Shown: piece after piece, positions 31,143 through 43,100 of the stretch
Layout: the number at the start of each line of letters is the position of its first letter
Numbering within the stretch: position 1 is the stretch's first letter
Assembly (NCBI GenBank): GCA_934047225.1
Contig: OW203997.1
Location: forward strand, 9,286,417 to 9,350,416
Direction of reading: 5' to 3'
Length of the DNA stretch: 64,000 nucleotides
From: Ypsolopha sequella
Taxonomy: Eukaryota > Arthropoda > Insecta > Lepidoptera > Ypsolophidae
Program-made: the position numbers and the translations under genes
Notes under the pieces: generated by a model
Database searches by the model: none
Seen by the model: only the letters and a program-made list of their open reading frames with translations
Told to the model about the DNA's origin: nothing

Positions 31143-34100
31143 CTGTAAATAAAATCTTCATATATACATTTTAGTAAACGTAATCAAGTAGAAGTAAAAA
31201 ATATTTATTCAAGATCCCCATAAGAAAAGAGACACTAGCAGGTCAAGCTATAAAGTCGCCGTCAATAGAAATTGTGGACTATGTAAACAAACCGTTTTCT
31301 CAATTTTTCTCAAGGTTCTGTCACGGAGTCTCATTGAACATTATTCCAAATCATGAAGCATCGAGTCTTACCAGTCATTCACTGTATTTCATCATGAAAT
31401 ATTCAATAATCACCAGTTAATTACGGAAAATCATAGAATCAATAGTCAATTCTGTACTGCGTCGAGATTGCTGTCATATTTTTTTCTCATCGAATCTGTA
31501 TTGTCTTTGAAAATTGGTGATGTACGAATCTATTTGAATATAAACCTATATTATTCGTGATGTTATTTTATTCCGTCATTTTTTTTAACAGCGTTACTTC
31601 ATAATCTTTGACATAAACGTGTGTGAGATTCTATCGAGAGCTGTGTGATCTATCAGCGATGCTCTAAAATGTGTACCTCATGTCCTAAAAGTAGAAGAAA
31701 AAATTAAAGAACTGGATGAGATAATAGATACGGCCAACAACGCTGTGACGGAACCATTTGTAATTAACGTGGGCGATTTGACTAGCGATTCATCAGAATA
31801 TTTTAGCGATGAATCAAATAAAGAAAACTAATTAAGCACCTCACATATTTTAATCACATACTTACCCATCTCTAGATAGTTCACCTATTCATAGACAAAG
31901 ACAACATGGCACTTTGTTTACATAGTTCACAATTTCTATTGACGGCTACATTATGTTGCCAGTTCTTATTGCGGCGTTATTAGAAATAGGGAGCTTGAAC
32001 TGCAGCCCTCTGTAAGTGCTGAATTCAAATGTATGATTTGAGATATTAAATGATGAGTCTGATTGATAGCCGCGGCGAGCTGCAAAATTTTTTTTAAATA
32101 TTTTAACGGCTCTGGATTCTCATCCTTTTTCACATCAATTTTATTAAAGTTTATTTACATTATTAATAATAAATTTGTACAAAATGTTGCCAGTAAGATA
32201 GGCAATAATTTACCCCTTCTTCTCAGAGGCAACATATTCTAACGGGTTTATTTCATGTAATCAATGGACCGCCTTTGTTGCCCAGTGGTAGAGCGCTTGA
32301 CTGCTAACCTGGTCGTGGGTTCAATTCCCGTGGTGCAGTTCACACCTGGGAACACTTTTGACACCCCCTCGGGGGATTTATGTCTTGACTATATTTTTGT
32401 TATGTGTGTGTATGTTTGTGATTAATGGATTACTATTCACCACGAAGTAGGGATTAAACTGCCAACTATAATGGCTACTATGATTAATCGGTACCGTAAT
32501 AAATAAACCGATGCATTATGATTATTATTACGATGTTTAACGATTGTTGTTTTATTTGCAACCATCTTGTACCCTGAGCCAGTAAAAATTGGCTGTATAG
32601 CCATTGGTTATCTTTGCCTGCCGGCTGGAATAAAAGTCTACCAACTGATATCTGATTGGCTGAAACTATGGGAGTTTTTCATTCGTCATCACAAATATAG
32701 AATCGGTATATGTATATCGTTAATCGTTAATAGAATAGAGTGTTACGTTTACATGTAAATCAATTTGGGGAGCCGAGCGAAGCAGAGCGGAGCGCGACGA
32801 CCCTCCTAGTTTTATTTTAACAGAATTCATGATATACGCAAAAATCCATCTTGTTTTTCAACTCCCATAGCACAGATTATATAGTAGTTACATTCAAAAG
32901 TCTGTTAGTAGACTTTGGTTGTATGCGCCCGCGCCCGCCGAAAGCAGTGACATCATAATGTACTCGTACTAATGTATCTAAGGGAATTCTCGTAGCTTAA
33001 CTAAAATATTTAATTTTAATTTTTTTTCAGAGAATATACGCCATTGTAGGACACAGTTTTCATTATTTTGGTATATAAATTAACCATAATTTTTTTATGA
33101 TTTTTTAAAGAATTGTCGGTTATGACGTCACTTGAGAATTTTAAACACTATACTGACTTTGATGTGCGATTGCTTATAAAAAAGTGGTCTGTCTCTGTCA
33201 GTCTACTCATCTGTCATCCACCTATCAAATCATTCGGAAGCAAATTAATATAAAATCTTGATAGCAAAGGACACATTTCTAAACCATTTCTCAAGTGACG
33301 TCACACGAAGGCAAATGGAACTTGCAGATTTTTCGTAAATTATATTCATCATCATGAAGTTTTTTAGGCCACAAGTTCTAAAATACGGCTAACTAACCAA
33401 CACCTCGAAATGGTTTTCGAATTAACACACCTTAACATAATTTAATCTAAGCGAATTGTGGAATGAAACAGTAGAAAAATAAAATGCTTACCATACTCTG
33501 CAGAAGATCATTTGCAGTGTACGAATCATCAATCACTGCACAGATAAATTTAGATGTGTCCTTCTCGTAAATATTTTGGCATTGCGAGTTTGGTATCAAT
33601 AGTAAATTTGTCACCATAAGACTATCAGAATAAATCTAAAAAAAAGTAAAATAATTAAATGTTTAAGGTTCATAACATAATAGGGTGCCTTACACCACAC
33701 GATTAAATCGTTACATCAAATTTATTTTCCGTCAATACATTTCTGCCAAATTAAACTCTGCTTACGTATTTAGTCGAGTCAATAGACTATAGGAATAGAA
33801 ATGGTGACCGTTCTATCCATCTTTCACTTGCACACTATCTTCCTGTATATTCGCACTAAAAATACAGTTAGCATTAAAAACAATAGCGGTCAATCAGTTC
33901 ACCGCGCCCAAGTAACATTTTAGCATTAAGACAAGCTGTAGTGGACCTTTATTTCGGTTCTACTTAGATATTAAAGAGTTTTATCTTAGCGTTTATCTTA
34001 TAAGAGTGCTACATAAAACACCCTTATATCTTCGATTTTGGCGCAAAATGTTGCAGCTAAATCCTGTATAAACCCTTTAAAGTGATTTTATATATAGTAG

Positions 34101-37100
34101 AGTGTTTAAGAGATGTTATAATTTCCGCTTGAAACTTCATTGCACATTTATAATGGCGTTTATTGAAACCTTGAGTTATATTAAATACTTACAACGGTGT
34201 CAGATAGAATAGACCGTTATTTTGATACTTTTAAAACCACCCAGAAAGATAAGCAGAAAACAAACTCGGGATTCTCTTTAGATTCGTTTAATCTCTCGTA
34301 TCGTATTATAAATACAATCAAGACCAGAGTAAAGTAAAGTAATTTTTTAACAATTCAATCCCTGTCCGATTACCAACTGACTGACTGCTCATAAAAAAAA
34401 AGAAGTGAACGATGGCCAAGTGTGAACCTCAACTGAAGTAATGAATCGATTACTAGTGAATTGATACAACTTGAAACATTACTACTTTGTAACTTGTTAC
34501 ACTTTATAACTCATTTGTAGCTTTTGCGCAGTCGAAAGTAGATAGTTAAAGCTTTAAAGTCATACAATTATATTAATTTATCGATTGTTATTTATTAGAT
34601 GGGTACTTGAGTTTATCTGCGGACATAGCAAAATTTTCATCACGAATAAGTTTATTGTCGATCGCTCAAATCCCATCTAAAAATATGTCAGGTGTGCGTT
34701 TGGTCCATACTGACAGTACAGCAAGAGCTGGCGGCCATTTCTATTCCCAAGGTTTATTGACTCAGATAATACTAAATCTAGTCTTAAATATTAGTGCAGT
34801 CTGCTTTACGAGTACAAAAACCTTTGTTCACCTGGTCAAAGTCGAGGACAAAAGATAATAAAAACCTTACAAAACTTACATCATGAGAACTTTTTGAATA
34901 TCCAGAAATGTTGCAATAACCTTTGAAATCAGGGGGTTGAGGGCCAAACTTGATTTTTTTCACGAGTCTATTGTAATGAAAAGGAACATCAACGTACTGA
35001 AAAAAGATTAAAATTCGAGTTATAAGTCGTTCAATTATAAGTCGAGTTAATAGACCTAGGGATAGGGTTCCCAACACTTCCGGATTTCCCCGGAGTCTCC
35101 GGGAATATTGTTTAACGTCCCGAGCTCCCGGGATGCAATAAATTCTCCGGATTTTCTAAAATAAAATAATAAGGAAGTTTTTTTTTATAATTTTATTTTT
35201 AAATAATCATAATAAGCTTGCATAAAAGCCTAGTGAAGGTATTTTTTCAATAACTTAATAAATTCTGAACTTATAATATACTTTTCCCGCCCGTGTTCGA
35301 ACTTTTCCGCGCGAGACCAGTCACGCGTTCCTGACGTCACAACATCCTTTCGGCTAGGGGCCGCGCGGCGTTTGTTTGCGCTTCACGCAATTAGTACTAA
35401 ACTAACTGTGTTTAGCTTAGGATGTTGGCTGGTATCGTTGCGGAATTATTATGGAGGCTGTTAAATTTTATAATAAAGCAAATTATAAATACTGCGTCGT
35501 GCCTAAATGTACAAATACAACTGTAAACAACACCCGATAAACATTTTTTTACGGCGCCAAGGGAGAAATAAGTAAGAGCTAAGTGGTGCCCAATTATGAA
35601 ACGAATAGGATCTTTATCAGAAAAATCTGTACGGTTTTGCTGTGAAGACCATTTTGATGTAAGTATTTATGTCCATATGTTGCTTGGGGACTGGTTTACT
35701 AAATAAATAACGCGCGATAAACTATACTTATTTTAAGCGTTTTGTCGTTGTCTTTTCGATACAGAAAGAAAAAGAAAATACTCCAAACAAATCATATTTA
35801 CTCTAAGTCAAAACTAATTACAGATGGGAAAATGTTAGAAGCATGATATCGATATTTTTATTCCAATGAAGGTGCTTACTTCTGCCGATGCCAATAGTTA
35901 CTATCGATAGTGGACCTTTTAAGTAATTGAGATATCGATACTGTCGATACATTTTGTGATATTATTGATGACTTACAATAGTATCCATACTCTTGGTAGT
36001 ATTGATCTTTGATAATCGATATGCTATTTTCAAGTTTGATTTGAGTAGACGTTGTTCCTTTTTTTTCAATTGGACTTAGTTTTTGTTTATTTCTCATTTG
36101 CATAGATTAGAATTTTGTATTTATTTCAATTTTTTTTTTCTTTGTTAGGTCGAGAAGGGCACTGAAAATTTTATGAGACATCGATTAACATATTAACACC
36201 GACACTTCCCGAGTTCCCGCCCATTTGCATTTAGAGCTGTCTCAGACATAGTGAACTGCCTATATATTGCATATTTTGTAGAGGTTTACTTAACCCCTGA
36301 CCTACTAGTACAAATACTTTGTACGTGTACGTATTACATACTAAATTCATGGGTTAAACACGTTTCTAGGGTCTTCTGCTAATCCTAAACTAGTAGGTTT
36401 TAGGCTGTGCATCCTCCTATTTGACGTCAAGATACTGTGTTTTTTAGTTTTTGTGCAATATTTACCAGGAAAATGGGTCATCGAGTCAACGCTTATGAAC
36501 AGTTGGGCGCGCCCGGGTGTAGAGATTTTTTGCCGACTCTTGTTTTAAGTGTTTTGTTTATAATTTAATGGAGCAAGGGGTTAGTCATAGATTATGAAAC
36601 ATAGCTCCATAGATATTGTGAAAAATATGTAAGTACTTAGTGTACATAATTTTTTAGGGTAGCGACTGGATGAGGATAACGAAAGACTGCCAAGAGTGGC
36701 AAAACATTGGAAAGGCATATGTCCAGCAGTGGACGAACCCAGGCTGATGAATGGATGATGGATTGATGGATGAATATTAGATTGATTGCGCAGATTCTCC
36801 TAAAATGAATAATAACAGCGCACTCTGAGGAGAGGTTAGGTAGATTATAACGTGAGATTATTATTGCTTAAGGTAAATAAATGTGTACCTAGCAGTGGCG
36901 TGCACAGAACTTTTTGCTGGAAAAGCAAACAATTGGTCAAGAACAACAATAAAAAAAATATAAAAAAATTTAAATATCACTTTGAAAAAAAAAAGTTTGT
37001 ATAGGAAATTTTCACTCTAGGGTAGACATTGTCTACCCTGGCGTCATACAAAATTTTTTTTTTCAAAGTGATATTTAAATTTTTTCATATTTTTTTTATT

Positions 37101-40100
37101 GTTGTTCTTGACCAATTGTTTGCTTTTCCAGCAAAAAGTTCTGTGCACGCCACTGGTACCTAGGTACTTAGTACTTACGTTGAAAGTTTAACACCTCTGA
37201 CCTCTGCACTTGTGTACAATGGATTGTTTGTCAAAAGGTCGAAAACCATAGCCATGTCGACTTTTGGTATGTTATCGGACTGTCCCCGTACAAAACAACT
37301 TTCCATCGTCCAAATTTTTATTAAATCTTTCCATTTATTAAAATAGGAATTTGTAATATAAGATATAAAGTTTAGAATTTAACACAAACACTGTGTCCGA
37401 GATACTGCGAGCAATAAACACGACCTTATAGGCCGGGATAAGCGGTTTTAGCACAATCCGTCTCGCCCCAAACCGCGGCGACGGATGCTGTGACGTCACA
37501 GCGTGAATCCTCCGCGCGTATTTTTTCATTTGTACGGGTTCAGTATTTTAATTGAATAACTTAATAATTTATCACGATATTGAAATAATTCTTTCACCAC
37601 GTATAATATAGTTTTATTATTTTAAAATGTATACAAGCTTTTTTGTTTTTAAGTCATAGGAAACTTCCTTAGTGTCATTAACGAAATAGATGACTTGCGC
37701 AAAATAAATAATTTAATGACGAAATAATTTTTTATTTTTCATGTAAACCTTTTATGATTATGTGCTCAAAAACCTACAAAAATTAGACGCTTCTACAAAA
37801 CAGCAGATTAAAACTTTACAAATATTACCGTCTTTCATTCAATTGCCCACCGATTTGTAGAAATATCCAGGGTTGGTTTCTTCGGGAGTTGGCAACCCTA
37901 CCTAGAGAATAGAAATGGCGACCATTCTACCAACACCTACTGTCAGTGTACATTCTGTACAGGCCTGACAACTCAAATGTGACGTCATCACTTATGGTTC
38001 AAGGAAGACATTTCTTTAGGGGAGTTTGGCAGATTTATTGATTTTTATTTTATTGACGTTTCAGACCGGATAAAAAATAGAAAGCATTTTCACAACTTTT
38101 TTTAAATTCAATTAATAAATAATACAAAAAAGTATGTAACAACTATAAAAATAATACATAAATATGTAAACAATTCAAAAGTAATAAGTTTCTTAATTCT
38201 TATGAATAAATACGGTGCTTTAAAAATAAAATGGGAATGAAAAATTTGTTGTTGAAAATCCTATAGTAAAATCGCATGTACCACTAGTGATGACGTCATC
38301 ACTAAAAGCCATTTCAGTTGTAAGGCCTGATATAGAGAAGGTGTTAGTTCTACCCACCTCTCACTTACACAAATAGCATTAAAACAACAGTAGCAGCCAA
38401 TGTGTTTATTGCCATTCGCTCAAATCTCATACTATGACGTAAATATGTCAAGTGTGCGTTTGGTCTATATGCTAACAGTACAGCAAGAACAAGTGGCCTG
38501 GCCATTTCTATTCCCAATGTTTATTGACTCGGGTAGTACTAACCACAAGCGCAATGTCATTTGTGTCAAAATTGCAAATAGGTGGTAGTTTCACATTTAA
38601 TATTTTCCGCCATTGCTCAGAGCTATTCACGGCTGTGGGCAAGTATCCTACGTTTCTTATAGTACCAGCAACAGCATAGCATTCATGACAGACACTGAAA
38701 TAAGAATGTTATCGTTTGAAACCGGTCAATTTGAAAATCAGCGCTGTAACGTTCTTAATTAACAGCAAATGCTGGGACTGGTCGATTTTGTCAAAAAATA
38801 TGTCAAAATTTACCAATTAAGGTTTGATTTTGTGGTAAGTAAATATATTTATATTAAAATAATTAAATTCAAATTCAAATAGTTTATTTTGCAAAGTAGG
38901 TATATAAAATACACGTTTCACAAGTCAAAATTTAATCTTATAAAAAAAATATATGTAATAAAATAATAAACGAACATGAACTAGATTAAAGGTTTATTTA
39001 ATTTATGTAGCAATATATATACGATTAAAATTATAGGTAAAATATATATTATACAAGGTGAAATCTAATCAGCCGCCCGAACCCATACCGGAGACCCGGC
39101 CAGGGACCAGGAACAAGGTTCAATGATCACCAACTGAGCCCCCAGCACGAACCCAGGCGGCCGCCCAAATCCCATCCTATATACTACATACTAATAGGTT
39201 ACATATATAAATACATGCCTACCTCCGCCCATTCCATTAGTGATTGGCTAATGATTGGCCTAAATTATTGGCTAATTAATAATTTTAAATTAATTTTATT
39301 AATTAATAATTTTATCGAGGCGCTACCGTTAAGTTTTAACAGATTTCAAGATCTGACCGATCAGATCATAAAATGGCCAATTCAACGACATAGCCGCAAC
39401 ATTTACACTAACCTTGAATTATTTGTAGAAAACAAATGGTTCACAAAACATTCAGCTACCGTAAGGACCTTGGTTTTACTTATAATGGCGCCCGCACAAA
39501 ATGTGTAAAAACGTTTAGGCGTTCCCACTTCTTTTTCAACTTCAGGTTTTTTGAGTGCGACCTGAAAAATATAACATTAATTTGCACCCAATTTCAAGAC
39601 CCTTTTAGTTAAATTAACATTATATCATTGCAGTATAGAAACGCAGAAAGAAAAGTAAATCGGGATGTGAAACATAGAAATTTATTTCTGTCATAGTTAC
39701 CCTTTTAGTTATTGGCGAAAACAACACGGCATTAAGGGTCGGTTGCGCCAAACATGCTCTCGCGTTTGGACAATTTAGCATATTAAAACAAAATATATTT
39801 AACAAATAAAATTCGTGTTAGTAGTTAAGAAGTCGAACTACATTATCACTTTGACACAAGTAGCACAATCATCGAGAAAAAAAATCAGAAAGATCACTAA
39901 AATCACGAAAAACGTAATTTGGCGCTGAAAACAGAATAAAAAAATTTTTTTTGTTCCAAATTGCAATATTTTTTTTTTCGTAAAGAGATCACAGTCATAT
40001 AATATATATATATTTTTTCCTTTCGTTATTTTAAAAGAAATACACAAACATTCAAATTCTTTTTGCGTAATTTTTCTGTACAGGAAAAATGTAGAATGTT

Positions 40101-43100
40101 AATTTTAAAATAACGAAAGGAAATACAAAATGAAAAAATCTGTGAAGGCTACTTTCATTTCTTAACTCTATAAAAATTATTTTATTTTGTAGTTAGAATA
40201 GTAGACTGATCATACTAGTTCCAAAGCCAAATTACGTTTTCCGTGATTTTACTGATCTTTCTGATTTTTTTCCTCGGTGGTTGTGATACTAGTGTCAAAT
40301 CTGAAAAATTATAATGTAGTTCAACTTCTTATCTACTTACACAAATTTTATTCGTTAAAAAATATTTTGTTTTAATAAGCTAAATTGTCCAAACGCGTTA
40401 GCATGTTTGGCGCAACCGACCCTTAAAATCGGCATTCTTGGTTAGTTTAACAAAGGAGATTATTTACTTATTTTTATTAGTAGTTTATGCTACAAGGGCG
40501 CAAAGGAATAAATTACGAGGACGATTTAAAACACGAGCGTAGCGAGTGTTTTTAACGTAACAGAGTAATTTATTGTTTTTACGCCCGTGTATCATACTAC
40601 ATTTTTCAATGCATAGTGTGAGGAAATGAAAACTAATATAATCTTGTGAACTTTAAATTATAATTGGCTCAAAAGGACTGTATCCAGAGCCGTTAAACAG
40701 TGGAAAAAAAAGTATAACGTCTATGGTACACAGGAAAGGCTGCAGGTTAGCCAACCATTGTAAACAAATAAAAAAAATAATAATAATAAAGCCCTAGGGC
40801 AAAATAATCGACTTTCTGTTCGGTTTTGATGCATAAAAAGTGGGCCTTTACGAGCACATGCATTGAAAAATAATTTATGTTACGTCGACAGAGTATTTTT
40901 GATGGGTTTCAGAGTCACTCTTCTATTTATATTCTTATATTTTTATTGTTACCTTTAGATAGCTTTAACATGTATATAATACGTATAATATTACATATTC
41001 TTTAAATAACCATCTTTTTACGTAATTAGTTACAAAGGGTAATTTTAATAAACAAGCAATAGCGGCGGCGGTATCTCAGAGGTAGAACGCTGGTCTCTTA
41101 ATTTTGAGATCCAGGTTCGGTCCCCGGATAAGCAATAGCGGCGGCGGTATCTCAGAGGTAGAACGCTGGTCTCTTAATTTTGAGATCCAGGTTCGGTCCC
41201 CGGTCTGGCATGAGTTTTTCGGAATTTATGTGCATATATTTGTTCTTACTTACCACTTGCTGAACTGTGACGGAAAACATGTAAAAAAACCTTCATGCCC
41301 TAAATTAGCATGTATACGTATTTTTGCCTATTACGGCGATAGGTCTCACCACCCATCACGTTGGGACGTAATAATCGTCGGTGAAACGCGGGTGTGCCTT
41401 GCATTTCACAGTTCACACTCGGAACACATCTGACACCCCCTCGGGGAGCTATGTCGTGACGAGATATTATTTATATAATAACCAATACAATAAAATTTAA
41501 AGCATTAGTTAGTTCAAACACAACTTTACAATATTAATACGTTTACAATATTCCGTTTCGGTTCGAGATGACCACTTCCCTATATGACCACTTCTCTATA
41601 TGACCAATTCCCTGTATGTCCATTCCCAAATTCAAGCAAACCTTTTTTAAAAAAATTTGGTTCCATGAATCATTGAAGATGTCAGAGTCTACAATAATAC
41701 CTGAGAACTGAGTTCAAGCCACTGATAATACGGCAGAGAGGAAATTTGCATGCGAGATTGTCTTAAGCCGGCGCCAGACATGTGTCCACTTATTTGCACA
41801 CTTCTTCGACGACTTTGTACACACATTTGGCGCACCTGCCACACATGCTTCGCAAACTCTTTTCTCCACAGTATGCTGGTAGACAACAAAGGAGATGGGC
41901 GACGATTTCGTGGACGCAGTGTGCTTATATTATGTGCATGTAGTTATTTTTTACATGTGCAACAAAATATATCGAAACGTCCGAGAAGAAGGCTTGAATG
42001 GATGTGTGTCCATTTTGAACGATCAAGTACGTAGTGTCTCACACAACCATTCCCCACAACAGCGCTCGCGCAACTGGTCTTTGCATTGCAAATAGGCCAA
42101 ATAGTGTGGCAGGCTACGCACTTATTTAAACACATTCCTTTGATGTGCGCTAAAAAACCGATACTGCTCGGCAAAGTGCAAATCTGTGTACAAACTTTGG
42201 AACACATAGACAAAGTCTCGTGCCACACAGTGTGTCTACTCGAGTGTGCAAATAAGTGGACACATGTCTGGCGCCGGCATTATAATAAGGAATTGCAAGA
42301 ACTGTTCGTGTTATATTGCATACTTAATCATATTTAATAATAATAATATTTATTTATTTGTGTAAAGGAACTTAGGAGTAGTACATTCAAAATAACATCT
42401 TACGGCTAGTGAAAAGTTATTGCTTAAACTAAACTACGAAAGCAGCCTGTACTTTAGGCATTAAAATTTGTCAGAATATAAATAGGTCAGATTAAAGATA
42501 ACATTTTGTGTACTAAAGATTAAATTCAATGTTTCAGACCAGACCTTAAAATTAATTAGATAAAATATCTTCTGAAACTAATTATAGCATCTTACAACAT
42601 CTAATTTACCACAGAGAGTACATAGGTTTTAAGTCTCATCGAAGGACAGACTTTGTAACAATTCTGAGATTTTATTTTTACATTTAAAGCTGGTAAGGTC
42701 GTATAAGTTGATTATTTTATTTATTTTATTGTAAAGGTACGGGCCTAGAAATAAAAAGAATATTTGTGCGAAAGCGTGTTCGGTGCGTGTATGAGTGTAG
42801 ACTTTGTCCATGAGTTTTTTGTTTGTTATTTCCGGGTTGTATTGTGTGGATTTGTGCTGCATTAGAGTTATTTTCATAATGAAAAGTTGGCGAACTGTTA
42901 GGACTTTGCAGGATTTATATAATTCCCTGGTTGGGAAGTAAAAAGGCCGAAAAGTTGATACCTTTAGTATCGTTCGTTGTGTGCGTTCAAGTGTTATTAG
43001 TCTTAGCAGCACGGCCCCATGATGAAATACAGTATGTTAGAATAGACTGACATAAGGCTGAGTATACTTGATTGAGCAGTTTCTTGTGATTGAATACGAC

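Larger units (their letters stand above)
35060..37899. mobile_element. THAP-bearing transposon remnant nested in the TIR element
   Basis: Its ends AGGGTTCCCAACA and AGTTGGCAACCCT are imperfect inverted repeats, and ACCTAG occurs on both sides (35054-35059, 37900-37905). It contains a broken THAP exon, an RTE fragment and a hAT MITE. THAP fingers occur in P-element-type transposases, which suggests but does not prove that class. Confidence 0.5.
35042..38531. mobile_element. TIR element, copy 2, split by a THAP-bearing element
   Basis: The left tip is 35043-35059 and the body resumes at 37906 with AGAATAGAAATGGCGACC, ending CCCAATGTTTATTGACTCG. The intervening 2.84 kb is a separate insertion flanked by ACCTAG. 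The right end is about 12 bp from the SP-B exon 3 donor. Confidence 0.65.

Noticed and set aside
41064..41125. Possible tRNA gene
   Set aside because: The anticodon loop is too long, it is tandemly duplicated, and it runs into a SINE body.
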